Shown here in pieces: positions 47,715-62,322 of a DNA stretch of 64,000 nucleotides (within the stretch, counting starts at the first letter, position 1; the number at the start of each line of letters is the position of its first letter). The stretch comes from Sclerotinia nivalis (taxonomy: Eukaryota; Ascomycota; Leotiomycetes; Helotiales; Sclerotiniaceae). The stretch spans positions 1,860,001-1,924,000 of the forward strand of contig JAPEIS010000006.1 of assembly GCA_029531795.1 (NCBI GenBank), read 5' to 3'. The position numbers were made by a program, and so were the translations under genes. Below the pieces are notes generated by a model. It had not been told where the DNA came from, searched no databases, and saw nothing but the letters and a program-made list of their open reading frames with translations.

Positions 47715-48943
47715 AATTCTTTAAATTCTTCGTTTGCAATAATAATCTCTATTTTTATTGTACTTTGAGAAGTAGATTTCTGTTTTGTAGATAACCAAAT
47801 TATTGTTCTTTTGTATTTTATAATTACAATATTTTGAATTGATTTATTTCGTTATTCAAAACTCTATATAGAATTTGTAAAAACATTATATTCGGAAAAT
47901 AATTGTTATAATCATTCTGAATATATCAAATCAATATCGATTGTATTTATAAGATATTAAAATAGATATTTTGTATAAATAAAGTATTATTCTTTAGATG
48001 ATTATATAACTCTAATTAAATGTTTTATAGCAAAAAGGATATCGGATCGATTACAATTTGTCAAATATATTATCGAATCTATAATTTGTAGATATAAATT
48101 CTTCTAGCTAATACTACTATTGAATATAAACCTACAAATAATAAATATAAACTGCTTTGTTTATTATACTCGAATCTTTTCAACAATAATGAAAAAAAAA
48201 AATTTGTGATATATATATAGAGGATAATAGAAAAGATACTAATTTCAACGAATACTCTAATTTTAGATTCTCGATATTCCTTATTTTAACAAAGTATTCA
48301 AGTTTTATAATTAAACTATAAAAATATAGATTATATAAAATAAATAGAAATAACCGATTTGTTTGATAGATTATAAATATATCGAGTGATAACTAAAGAG
48401 ACTTTCGTTGAAAGTACTCTAACTAATCTAAATACCTTTTTGAACGAGATAATATCGATATATATTTAGATAATAAATCTTTATAATTAAATGAAAAGCT
48501 TTACTATATATTAATTAGAAAAGTTTAATTCTTTAATATTAAAACGATTATTGTAGAATCTACAATTAATTATATATCAGATTAATATAAAATAGATTAT
48601 AATAATTACCCTTACAAAGCCAATAAAGATTTGGAAATTATAATTAATAAGAAAAATAAAGAAAATACTAAGAATCCTAATATTTTATCAGAAAAACTAT
48701 AAACAATACTACAATAGAAGTAAAAGAAAAAAAGAAATATAATTAAAAATATTCTAAATCTGAATACTTTTAATAAAAGATACTTTATATAGATATAATA
48801 ACTAAAACTTCTAATTTATATATTTTGCAATAAAAGACCTATTAAAATTACTCTTTTTCTATAATAACAATAATATCTTTTTATATATAAAATAGTTTAT
48901 AATGTTATTTAATATATATAATCCATATTAAATATAATATAAC
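47715..48943 (-). pseudogene. Copia-X reverse transcriptase / RNase H fragment
   Basis: On the minus strand 47,720-47,815 encodes IIWLSTKQKSTSQSTIKIE, the W-S-S-K-K-Q-x-T-V-x-x-S-S-T-E-A-E block of copia RNase H, running up to the G5 target site. Removing G5 with one AATTC brings it next to the second half at 34.5-35.0 kb. The remainder towards 48,943 has copia-like but heavily broken coding. Confidence 0.7.
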
Positions 48944-49187
48944 TGTGACGATGATCTTAATTCAAGGTATAATAGAATGAATCAATTAATCTATACTAGA
49001 GAATAGCAAACTGTCGTACAAAAGATAATAAAGTTGAGTTTTTTATAGTCCCTTTGAAGGGGACCAAAACCTAAGCGAATATAGAGTGAAATAAATACAA
49101 GACAATCCTAAAGCATTTTGGTCCTTTCAGAAAGGACCAAAGAACAAAATAAAGAATAATCTAAAGTATTAATACAGGATCATCATA
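48944..49187 (-). repeat. G3 3' LTR (244 bp)
   Basis: Left LTR of the minus-strand element; begins TGTGACGATG and ends GGATCATCATA, adjoining the C-run polypurine tract. Confidence 0.9.
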
Positions 49188-52100
49188 TCACCCCCCCCTC
49201 AAAAAAAATTGATTTACCCTTAAACCTTCCTTTTAACTTTTCATATCAATGAAACAAATTCGTTCTGTAAGAGAAATAAATCTGTTTGTTATTTGGGGCA
49301 GCGATTATCTAGAAGTTCTTTCCACAGGGAGAACGGTAGACAACGTTTTCCTTTTGCTCTAAGATTATTAATGTATCAAACCTTAAAGGGGGAAAAACAG
49401 AAGGAAAGGAACAATTATTAACAGGATTACCCGAAAACAAAATCGTAGTAGCTCTTCAAAACGAATTGAATAAATTATTCAGGAAATTTATAATAAAATA
49501 AATATTCTTTTAATAAATTGAATCTGTTTTGGATATATAATTATAATATATTGAAAAAAAAAAATTTTAAAGAAAAAAAAAAAAAAAAAAAATTAAAGCA
49601 AATAAACAAATAATAGAAAAAGCAAAAATAACAAATGATTTTTCGAATGAATTATAAATTGATTATAATTTTCTTTTCGAAAGAAAGGAAAACGGATAAA
49701 TAATTCTATTTAGTTATTTTATTTATAGATTTGCTATTTGCAAATTCGTTATAATTATTGTTATTATTCTTTTAAGCTTTTATTTATTTAGAAAGGTGAT
49801 TAGGGGGCCTTACAGTTTTGGGGTTTTAAATATAAAACTTTTGTATTTTGTATAAAGTATATATAATATTGGAATAATAATATTATATAAGATTGTTGTT
49901 GTATTCTATTTATTTTATCTTATATCGAATTTATCTATGGAAGAGTTTCGAAGTTAGGATTTGCTATATTTCGAATTCTATATCTATAATGATTATAATG
50001 GGAGAAGAAGGTTTATTATATTGTTTAAAAATAGGATTTTCTGTAATCTTTTGTAATTTATTAGGGGAGAAGATTTTATGTATATTTATACTTTTAGGAA
50101 AATCTAATCGATATGAATAGTCTATCTTTTCGAGAATACAGTATAGTTTTGCTATCTATAAATCGAGTTTATAATTAGATCGTTTTATAATGAAGTTCTT
50201 AATGATAATGTATATTTCATTTCCTATTTAGAAATCGATCGATCTTTGATGATAATCGATATCTTTTATTTTCTTTTGTTGTACTTTAAAGAGGATATCT
50301 TTGATCACCTTCCAAATATCATATATATATTTGGAAAAGTTTTGTATATTTGTATAGTTTAGTTTTTCTATCGTTATATAAAAGATATTGAAAGAGGATC
50401 TATTCCAATCAAAAGAAATAATTGAGGAATATCCGTTTTGTAATTCGAAGGGGGATATTCCCAAACTTTTGTAAAGTATAATGAACTGTATATAATCTAT
50501 TATATATAAAAGTTCCGATCAATTATTTTGATAATAATTGATATAGGATTGGAGATATTGATTCAGATATTGATTCATGATTTCGATCTGTTTATCTATT
50601 TGAGGATGATAGATTGTGAATAGCTTTAATTTGATATTTAGGATTCGTATGAATTCGTTTTAAAAGCTGAATATAAATTGTAGATCTCTATCGGATGTAA
50701 TGATAGATATAATTCAGATATATTAAAATTATTTTCTGAACAATTATAGTATAATAGTAAAGAATATATATTGATTGTTTTGATAATCTATCAATAATTA
50801 CAAAAACATTATTGTATTTATATTTGTTCTTTGGAAATAATTTGAAATCCATTAATACATTTGTCCAAGGTTTGATAAAGATAAACAAAGGATATAAAAA
50901 ATCAAATATTTGGTTTTTTAGGATATAATAATTGTAGTAAATAATACAATTGTCGATATACTAATCGATATAATTAATTATTCCTTTCCAAAAGTATCGT
51001 TTCTTTATAATCAATTTTGTTTTGGTTTTATTAAGGTAAACTAAAGAGATCTGAATATAGGTTTCTTCTATAAGATTAATATGAAGATCATCTATATCAA
51101 ATATAATCAATCAGTTTTTATGAAATAATAAATCATTATATATTGAATATCCTTTTTTCAAATTAGTTATCAAATTGCATTCTGATTGTATAGATAAATA
51201 TATGCGGTTAGCTTATAGAATATAATCTACAAGATCGAATTCTTCTATTTCAATAATTAGAATCGTAGTTATCTCCTTCCCTTCTATATTGAGTTCGTCC
51301 AATATCTTTTTGTTAAGAACTTCTAATAGAAATAGAATCTGAATATATTATTCAAAGTATAATATCTCCTAAGCTTCCATTTCCTGATCACAACAGCTCA
51401 AAACATTTGTTACAGCATTATTTACTCTTGCTCGATATGATATCTCAAACTAGAAGTTTGCTAGGATTTCAAATTATCCAATCTGTCGTTAATTTAACGT
51501 TTTCTTCATCATAAAGTATTTTAAAGCTTTATAATCTATTACAACTTTTATATAATGAAGAAATCTAATAAGTTTTATCTTTTAAGTTTTGAAAACTTTG
51601 ATAATAACAAACATCTTTTTATCGAATATCATATAATTCATTTTAGCTAAAAACATTATTTTGATAAAGAAAGCAACAAAATGCTATTGATTATTATTAT
51701 ATAATTGAAAAAGTATTCCTTCGATAATATTATCTGAAATATCAATTTCGATTATAGTTTATAGATATGATTAATAATACTTCAAAATAAAGACTTGAAG
51801 TATTATTTTCTTAAAACGATCAAAAGTAGCAATATAATTGCTATTTTATATATATAAAGAATCTTTTTTTGTTAGATTGTTAAAGAAATAGACAATTTAT
51901 CCGAAGTTTTGAATAAAGTATTTATAAAAATTGTAAAACCCTAAAAAGGATTATACTCTTTTAACATTTGTAAAAGCTTTTTATTCTTTAACAATCTCAA
52001 TCTTTTCGAAATTGATTTTTACTTTTTCTATTGAGATAATGAAATTAAGGTATTTAATCCTTTTAATATTGAATTTATATTTATTGATATTAATCTATAA

Positions 52101-53459
52101 TCCGGCTTTACAAAAGCAATTAAGAACTTGTAATATATACATTTCGTATTCTATTTTATTTTCGGAATAGATTAAGATATCATTCAAATAAACAATACAG
52201 ATTATATTCAAAAGATTGAGAAGAATATTATTTATATAATATTGATAAATAGTAGAATTATTGATCAATCCGAAAAGTAAAACTTTATACTTATAAATTC
52301 TGTATTGTATTTGAAATGTAATCAAGTTTTCGGAATCGGAATGTATACGAATTTGATGGAATGTTTATCGAATATTTAACTTTATAAATATCTTAGATTT
52401 TGAGATACATATTAAAATCTTATCGATCAATAGTAAAAGGTATTTGTTTTTTTTTAGTGATAATATTGAGTCATCGAAAATCGATACAGAAATGTAAATC
52501 ATTATTCGGTTTAGAAACAAAAAGTATTAATATAACAAATAAAAAAGAATTAGTTTCAATAAAACCCTTTTTGAAATTATCGATAAAGTATTCCTTAATA
52601 ACTAAAAGTTTTTCTGATAATATATTATAAATAGAGCTAATCCTAAATTAAACATCTAATGGAATTTCGATTTTATAATCATACATTATATATTGGAGTA
52701 ATTTATCAGATTCTTTTTTTGAAAAGATTTCGAGATATTTATAATACATTTAGAAAACTTTTTAAAATAATTCTTGGAATTCTTTATTATTAATATTCCT
52801 TATTCGATCCTTCAGTATTATATTGATTTTGTAAATACTGATAGAAAAAATGGTATTATTATAATAACGATTATACATTTTAAAAACTTCAATAGAGATC
52901 GCAATGATATCGATAACAATCTGGAATAAATAATTTGATCGATAATATTTAAAGAATAATTTATTTAAAAGAACAAAATGATTAATCGATTTGATTTCCT
53001 CGAAAAATACAAAATCGTTTTTGGTATTATCAAAAAGAAACAAGAATTATTCTATAAATAAACTTTCTTTGAATTTTTTTTCCATTTATCAAAGATTGAT
53101 ATATAAATCCTATTTATATCTAGTAATAAATTTGATTAATAAAAATAAAGGTTTTATATAATCAATTTCAAAAAAGGTATTATAATATTATATATCTTCT
53201 TCGATTTCGGGATTGGATAATAGTTTGAAGATTGAAAGAGACTTTTTGAAGATAATAACATCCCTTGAGAAGTATAGGGTTGATAGTAAATCTTTTGGCT
53301 ATATTAATTGATAATTGAATAATCAGAGTATTATATTATAGACTTTGAATTATAAATCTTCGATAATAGTATCTCTTTTCATCTTAATTAATAGAAAAGG
53401 AACTTAAAGGAAGATTCTATTGTTTAATCAAAATGTTAAATAGATAGAATGAATGATAA

Positions 53460-53605
53460 TATCACAGTGGTGGTAGGGTGCTTTAAGATATGATGATATT
53501 CTACGAAGAAGGAAGAAGGTGCTAGAAAGAGCGTCGACTATATAGAGGATGGATGCCTTAAACAGTCATGCAGACTAGCTAGGAATGGGTTACGAATCCG
53601 TGACA
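53460..53605 (-). repeat. G2 3' LTR (146 bp)
   Basis: Left LTR of the minus-strand element, outer ends TATCAC and GTGACA on the plus strand. Confidence 0.92.
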
Positions 53606-55997
53606 GTATCCCCTTTTTCAAAGTCTAATTTGTTCTTAAACTATTAATAAAACTTTTTTGAAAAACAATTGTTCAAACAAAATTATGTCCAAGTATCTTA
53701 AATTTCTGAGTTGTAAGATCATCTTTCAAATTTTAAGATTGTCTTAAAATTTGAGATATTATTTTTCTGTTCAAGCAAACTATATTTTCTTTTTTGTTGA
53801 TTATTGTAAAGTCTTTATAGAAGTTGAAGTTAACAATAATATTGCAATGTTTAAATGATCCAAGATCTATAATAATGGTTTAGGTTTTTCGGGATGTAAA
53901 TAGTAGTAATCGATTAGGGTTTTCTTATTATCTTTTAGATCTAATACTAGTTGCCAGATTGATATATAATGTTTTCATTTGATTTGATAATAATAACCAT
54001 TTTCATTGTGATTATCAAGTATACCTTCAAATACTTATTTCTGAATTGATTCTTCCTTTTTGTCTTCTTTTTCGAGGATTTTATTTTTTATAGTTTTCGA
54101 TTCCAATTCATTAATTAAAGTTTGTTTTGAGAAATAAAGTTTTGGATATATTGATCTTAACAACGAATAATGGAATACTAAGAAAATTTATATATTTTCT
54201 AGTAGTTCGATCAAGCAAGTGTATAAATAAATCTTTATTATTTCGTATAATCTGATTTATTTATTATCGAGCTTTTTTGTTTTACAAAATGTCTTTATAT
54301 TTTTTATATTTATATATACTTTTTGTTCTTTTGTGTATTACAGCGAATCTGATCTATTCCGATTTGTATATTCCTTGTAAGTTGCAATAGATTGTTTTGT
54401 AAATGTTTTGAATTGATTCAAAATATATTCCATTTTATCAATTGTTTTGTTTTCTTTGAAGAATTTGTATTTTTGAGTTATTATTATATCTAAAGAATAG
54501 GGTTTATTAGGTTCTATATCTAATTATGAATTAAAATCATAATTCGCAAAGAACAGCGAACAATCTATTATTTCAGAAACCAAATTGTTTGAAGCAAATT
54601 CTACCAACAGTAATCATTTTATTTAATTATTTTGATAAAAATTTATGAATATATATAAATACTGTTTTAGAATTGAATTGATTTGTTCTGTTTAACTGTT
54701 TATTTGCAAATGAAATACTGAGCTGTATTTAAGGGCTATATTTAATCGTTTAGAAAACTATATCCAGAATCTTAATACAAATTATATTCTTCGATCTGAA
54801 ATGATATTTTCCGGGAAACTATATAATGTATAAATGCGACTAATAAAAGCATTAACCAATTTTTCTATTATTAAAGATTTTATATCTATAAAGTATCTCA
54901 TTTTTGTCAATTTATAAACAATTATTAATATATATTTGTATATTGAATTATAATGTTTACAATCTAGCAAAAGTGTAATATAATTGATTGAAATATCTAA
55001 CTATAATTGAAAAGAAACAAACAACGATTTCAAGAATCCTAAGAAGGATGATTTTGGGGATTTTGTTTGAATATAGAATTCACAAACTTGAATATAGGCA
55101 TTTATTTCTTGATATATTTGTAGCTACTAATAGCTTTTGAAGACTAAATCAATAATCTTTATACAATCAAAGTGACCAATAAAATCCAATGAATATATTC
55201 TGTATAAAATTTGTATTTTCAGTTTATCATCAAACAGAATCTATAGTTTTTTATAATAATAGATTTTATTATTATAAATACAACAATCCTGTATAACTAT
55301 TCGTAAGGTTTTCCTGAATTCTTTTAATCATTTGATTGTAAAGGAATCTTCGATTACTGATATTAATTGTTTGGCTATATCTGATCTGTTATATACTATA
55401 TTAATGAATTCGTTGATAAATTTATCTTCAAATAATATTATCCAATTTATTACAGTTAACGAAAGATCGCTTATAAATTTTTTGTATAGATCTATATCGA
55501 ATCTATCAATAAATAAAACAATACGCTCCCGGTTTTTTAAACGTTCGTCGTTGGGATCAGAACTATCAGATCGATCTTCCCATCGGCGATTCAAAGTATC
55601 TAACTGAATTGCTTTAGTTCCTAATCGATAAACAATTCGGAAGTTATATTGAAATAGAAACTCTGATTATTATATTTGATATTAATTTAATGTTTTCGTT
55701 ATTATAAAGTATTCCAGATTCTTGTAATCGATTAGGATTTCGAATTCCTATTGAGATCCTTGTAATTCCGGTTACCATTCCTCTATTGATTTAATAATAG
55801 TTAATAACTCTTTATCATAAATCTCGTAATTACATTCAGCAATTAAATGTTTCGAAGAAAAATATACTACTAATTGTAAAACATTGTTATCATTATATTA
55901 AGAAAGTATTTCTTCCGAAATCCAATCCGAAGTATCTATTTCCAATATAGTTTTCTTATTATAATTAAAATAAACAAATATTAGAATTATTATAAAT

Positions 55998-56252
55998 TGT
56001 GACGATGGTCTTAATTCAAGGCATGATAGAATGAATCAATTAATCTATACTAGAGAATAACAAACTACCGTACCAAATACAATAGAGTTGAGCCTTTTAT
56101 GGTCCCCTCGGAGGGGACCAAAGCCCTAAGCGAATACAGGATGAAATAAATGAAATAATAACCTGAGGCATTTTGGTCCCTTCGGAGGGGACCAAAAGCC
56201 GAAAGAATGGCCTAAGGCATTTATGGCATAATAGAATAACAGGATCGTCACA
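55998..56252. repeat. Solo LTR of the G3 family inserted in G2 (255 bp)
   Basis: Begins TGTGACGATGG and ends GGATCGTCACA with 9-bp inverted ends, flanked by perfect TAAAT target duplications (55,993-55,997 and 56,253-56,257). It aligns along its length with both G3 LTRs but is much less AT-mutated. It has two hairpins with 10-bp stems built on GGTCCC/GGGACC, at 56,100-56,120 and 56,171-56,197. No internal element sequence is attached. Confidence 0.9.
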
Positions 56253-59200
56253 TAAATGTTTTCTTTAGATTCTCAAATATTATTATATAATCGTTCTTCT
56301 ATTGCCAATCTATTCTTTTCTACAAAAAATTATTTAAAGAATAATAGATCTTTGAAAAGTTTTTTATAAATCGATAATAAAAATTTGTAAAACCGAAGAA
56401 TTGTTATAAATCTTTAACAAACACTGATTATGCCCAAAAGGTAATAGTTGATACTTTATCTTGATTCATTTTTATATTTTCGATTGTGATTATAAAACCT
56501 AAGTATTTCATAAAAATTGTTTCGAATTCGTATTTATTAATATCGATTTATAAGCCAATATCTTATAATTTCTGGATTATATTACGAATATATTCTCGAT
56601 ATTGATTCTTATTTTTGGAGTATATAAGAATATCATCGAAGTATACAATACAGTATTTATCCAATTCGTTAAACAAAATATAATTAATATAGTATTGGAA
56701 TGATACTGATATATTGCAAAGATCAAAAGGTATAACTAATGATTTGAATAATCCAAATCGAATAATGAAAACGATTTTCCATTCGTTATCCTTTGTAATA
56801 CGAAGTTTATTGAAAACAATAATAATATCTAATTTGGTATAGATTTTTGTATTACAAAAAGCATTCAAGGTTTCTTAAACAATTAATAAAGGGTATCGAT
56901 TTTTAATAGTAATATTGTTTAAATCATAATAATCTTAACAAATACGAACCCCTTTATCAAATTTAATTGTTAGAAGTAATAGAGTTACATTTTGTAATCT
57001 TAATTTCTGAATGAAACTTTTGGTAAGATTATTATCGATCCATTTTCGAATTATCTTTAATTCGAAAGAGAACAAAAAGCGATTTTTGAAATATAGAAGT
57101 TCTTTTCCAAATATTAACTTTATTTTGTAATCCTATGTCTATCCTAAAGGAAGTATATCTATATAACGAAATAGAAAAGCAGATAGTTTGTTTTGAAGCT
57201 ACAAAGAAAGCTTTTCCCTGATCTCGTTATTGCTAAATAATGATTTGCTATTGAGGAATTTCTCGATATTTATCTTTATTATTTTTCGAAAATGTTTTGA
57301 TTGATAACAATAATAAACAAAATCGTAAAACTTCGGAGATATTTTAGCTAATACATCAACGATATTATCTTTTTCATATAGTATATCCTTGAAGTCTTAT
57401 TCCTGAAAAGCTGAAATTATTGTTGTTTTATATAAATGTTCTTATCGGATAATCTCTTTTATTCGATTTAATTCCTTCTATATAAGATATATAATCTTCA
57501 CTTTATCTTATTAACAAAAAGATATAAAACTAGTAGTTTGTAATCAATAAATATTATCTAAATCTGATTTTGTATTGAAAGTAATCTCGATCTACTTTTT
57601 TGGGATTGAAATTGATAATAATAATAAGGGTTCATTCTTTGGTATTGACTTCGGTCGATATTATCCAGTGATCTTTTGTATAAACTTATACTAAATAGAA
57701 TATCGATTCGATATCATTTATATTTGAAATGATATTTCCTTATTGCAAATTCTTGTACGATAATGATTTACACCGGATATCAAGGTTTTATCGATTTACA
57801 AATCGATTCCAAAATCTTTCATCGATTTATAATCTTCGTTTGTAGAAATTAATTCATTATAATCTTGCTCCAATAGCTTTTTTAAGATCATCTTAAAATT
57901 TTGAATGTATATTTCGTTGTCTTTGTTTTCGTCTTTAATAAATAATGATAAATATCAAAAAGGATTCTTCTTTATATTAAAAAGGAAAGTTTTAATTAAA
58001 GATAATACATTAAGGATTTTATTAATAAATAGTTTTGTAGATATACTATTTTTGTATATTTGATCTGTATATATTAACAAAAGGATTGTTGATACTTGTA
58101 TTGGATCGAATATACTGTAAGGATAACAATAAATCATACAATATTGAGAATTGAAAGAGAAAGTTATATCCCGTTAGTTTATATATGGATTATAATATTG
58201 TAATTATAATAATTTGAAAATAACTGAAGTTTCTTTAGAAAGTTTTGTAATGAAGAATAATTATATTTCTTTATATTGTTCTATTATTATATTTATTACA
58301 AAATAATCAGTAATAATATCTGCAATATTTCTATCTGTTAAATAGAATTCGTAACGATATAATAAAGATCGAATTGGGATATTGTTTCGGTCAATGAAAG
58401 AACAATTAACGAATACCTTTTCTAAATATTTGTTATCAATCAAATTAATCACATTGAAGGGAAAGAAATGTATTGGGAATATAATGATTTGAATAAGTAA
58501 ATATTTGCTGTTTATAGAATTGAGCTATAAAAATTCTTTGCTAATTATTGTTTGTTATATCTATTTTATATCTTTTGATAACCCTCATAAACGATTTATC
58601 ACAAAAATTAAATTTTTCCCGAATGCTCTTGAATAAATATAAATAACAATAATACTATATTACAAGAAAATATATTTGATATGCTTTTTGATAATACTAA
58701 TACTTCTTTTTCAACGAACCCAATGAATATATTAAAGTATTATTGTTGATGATTATTATAACCTTGATAATTACCTTGTTGGAAACTTCTATAATCAATT
58801 GGATTAAAGGAATAATATTATTAAGTTTAAGATTGTACTTGATATCCTCCTCATTAATAACCACTTCGATTAATTAAACTATTCGGATGGTATTATTGAT
58901 TTTGATATAATTGATGATTATCTTTCAAATAACTACTTTCACAAAAAATACCTTTATATCCACTTGTATTTCTTATAACATCGATTTATTTCTTTATTTC
59001 ACAATTTACAACTCGATACCCAGATTGTTTACAAAAATAATATAAATTATAAAAGTATTTGTACTCTTTTTGTATTTATTTTAAGGTTCTAATTACATCG
59101 AGATCCATAAAATCGCTTTAAATATAAAATACTAATAATACTTATTATTGAATATAAATTGAATTAGATCTCGAAAAGTTTATATTGTAATACTTATTAT

Positions 59201-60449
59201 CCCAACAATTTTGATTTTATACTTGGAATTTCTTTCTCCATCCTTCAATATCAATAAATTCACAAAGATTTGAATCGCTTTTTATCAATACCTTCAATTC
59301 ATTGATAACTTTTTATTTCATTACAAAAACCATTTCTTGAGGAGTCTTTCCATTAAATATACCCAAATATTCCAATTGTAAAAAAAAAAAAAAAAAAAAA
59401 ATTTTGTCACCCATTTTGAATTTGTCGAATTTGATTACTGCCTTACATTCAGCATCAATTGAAATATAAAAACCATCGAGTTTCTTCAGAAATACATCCG
59501 CAATAATAAATTCCAATATATCATCTATAATTCCTTCAATATCCTTTCGTTTTTCCTATCAAATTGTTCCTTTCAAAAGCAAAACCATATATAATAATTT
59601 CTTTTGTTCTATATCGAAAACTACAAAATCACTTTTCCAACAAATATATAAATCCATTTTCCAATCTTCGTATTCGCTTTGTCGAATCAAAAGGCCTGTT
59701 TTTTCACCTTTAAACAATTCAGGATTCTTTATAGTTTATCGTAATCAATAAATTGATATAACAGAATTTGCACCAATAAATGATTGATCAAGTTGTTCCC
59801 GAAAAACAAAGTTCTGAATCATTAATCTCGTATTAATTGTATTACTTAATTACAGATTTTCTTATAATACATATATTTCTTATCAATATTACTTTACTTG
59901 AGCTAACATCCATTCTATGAAATTGAACAAATATTATATATATACGATAGCTTCAAAATTCTATATATTGATAAATATATCAAAAACAAAAATTGGATCT
60001 TTAAGATCTCCATCTCCAATACTAAAGAACTTATATACAAACTATTAATAATTAAAGAAAACAGATTTAATATACTTTCGGAGTTCGAGCATTGTCTTTG
60101 ATCGGATTGAGAATATCGATGATTCTGATAGGGTTGATTGAATAATATCCGATATAATAATAGATTATTTAAGACAATCTTAAAAACTGGAATATAATTG
60201 TAAGATCTTTGATTTCGAGTATATAACAACATAGTACTGGTTAAATCGAGATCTAGATCTGAATCTAAATCTAAATCTGAATCTGGATTTGGATCTGAAT
60301 CTGGATTGGAATCGAATTAAAACGTTATTTATTGTTTATCGACATATTGATAATCGAAGTTTCCGAGTATTTCGTGAAATTGATTATTTAATAAGACTGG
60401 GCTATCTTTCCCGTTCAACAGCAAAGTCTTTATAAAGGGTAGAATATAC

Positions 60450-60595
60450 TATCACAATAGTAATAAAGTGCTTTAAGATATAATAATATTCTACAAAAAA
60501 GGAAGAAAATGCTAGAAAGAGCGCCGACTATATGGGGGATAGGTGCCTTAGGCAGCCATGCAGACTAGCTAGGAACGGGTTACGAACCCGTGACA
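60450..60595 (-). repeat. G2 5' LTR (146 bp)
   Basis: Right LTR of the minus-strand element; very close to the G1 5' LTR in its first 90 bp. Confidence 0.92.
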
Positions 60596-62322
60596 GATAA
60601 CAACACTTTATCGATCATTATATCCTTAAATAAGAATAGAATTATTCAAAGAAATAATAGAGATACTAATATATCGAAAAAATTGATATACAAAACGAAT
60701 ATTAATAAACAAATAAGCAAAAACTCCAATATTTATTAATATAAAAGATCGGATTTGGAAATTATACACTAAAAGATGATAAAAGAATAAAAAGTTATTG
60801 TTATCTATGAGATTCTATAGATCAATATATTTGAGATCATATTGATAACTTTAGGAGATTTTCTCAAGGATTAATTTTTTCCCGATTTATATAAATCGGA
60901 ATCAGGAATTTCTGAAATGATTTTTTCGTTTTCAGAAACTATATCAATCTTGTAAATACCGGGGGAATATATATAATCTTTAGTCCAATTGAAAACTTTG
61001 TATTTAAAACAAGAAAAAAATAAGATAAAGAAATGAAATTTGAAATTCGGAATAAATTTAAGGGTAATCGATTTTTCTCTTCCGATATACTCAGATTTAA
61101 TATTCTTATATAAAGAAATAAAGCCTTTAGTACAATTATTAGATAAAGTATTCTTTCGAACTTGATTCCTAATTATAACAATATATTTCTAATTTATAAT
61201 ATATATCCTTACATTCACATTCATTAAATAATTAATATAATCCTAGAAACCAAGATAAAGATCCATCATAACTACTATTGCAATTCTCAATGAAAAAAAA
61301 AGCTTCAAAGTGAACTCTCTTCGAAAGGAATCTTCTGATTGATCAGTTTCTGCTGCGAATTCCTAAAACTATATATAAAACTGATGAAAAGTTATAGTTT
61401 TTATTTATAGGAATCGAAATTCATTTATAATCAATTTCTATCGATTAAATACAAAATAAATAAAACCAACATAATCCAAAACATTTTAATATATAACAAA
61501 CTTCTTTTGAATCATTTTCGATTTCAAATACCATTATATATCATCAATAATCCATCGGAAAATAATACAAACTTTTATGTTTTCATCTAAATAATGATCT
61601 ACATTATCCAAAAGTTTTCATTCTATAAAAAATCTTTATAATTCGAAGAAAGAACTGATTTTATCATTGAGGGATTTAGAATCTTTTATTCTTGTATTGA
61701 ATCTTCTATAAAAAGATACTATAAATATTGATCTTTTTTCAATACTAAGATCTTCTTTATTAAAAATAACAATATCAGGATCCTCAATTCGTCAAGAATA
61801 TCTTTAACATATTCTGAAACAGGAAATAAACCGATTACTATCTATATCAAAAGATCCATCTTATACAAAACTAATTAAAGCAAAATGAATCTAATCCAAT
61901 TACTTCAATATAACTTGATTTTGAATTCGGATTTCTTGATTTTCTTTTTATAGATTTTGATAAATTGTCATTCCGGTTACAAAAGAAATTGATTCTCTTT
62001 GAATTAATAAATATAAAGATAAGCTTATAGTTATCATTTCATCAATTCTTATATCAAATTCAGGATCTTCTTTTCATCTTGTTTGATCAATTTAAATTTG
62101 TAGTTCTATTACAGCGACCTTTTCAATTGTAAGCTGAAAAATACAAGGTTTCCTTGATCAAATAAATATAACAATGATATCGATAGAAATTCGAAAAGAT
62201 CAATCAAATAAATATAAGAGTTTCGCTAATTCAATAACTTCGATAAATATAACTAACTAGATATTCTAATCTTCTTAAAAGATATTTTATCCTTCTCAGA
62301 AAGACTAATGAATTTATTATAA

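Larger units (their letters stand above)
53460..60595 (-). mobile_element. Ty3/gypsy LTR retrotransposon G2 (G1 family, inverted) nested in G3
   Basis: The 7,136-bp element has 146-bp LTRs at 53,460-53,605 and 60,450-60,595 and perfect GATAA target duplications at 53,455-53,459 and 60,596-60,600. Minus-strand remnants: gag (59,915-60,232), CCHC-like FCKQSGYRVVNC (about 59,003-59,040), retropepsin-like segment (58,261-58,452, NNIPIRSLLYR), reverse transcriptase with intact CIVYFDDILIYSKN (56,563-56,868), RNase H split by a solo LTR, integrase core (54,782-54,970, LTKMRYFID) and a chromodomain-like tail near 53,800-54,100. It is 334 bp longer than G1; 260 bp of that is the solo LTR plus its duplication. 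Stops are frequent, but the polymerase YFDD motif survives. Confidence 0.93.

Noticed and set aside
55998..56252. A non-autonomous DNA transposon (MITE-like) because of the inverted ends and hairpins
   Set aside because: It aligns end to end with both LTRs of G3 and has TG...CA ends with a 5-bp duplication, so solo LTR is the better reading.
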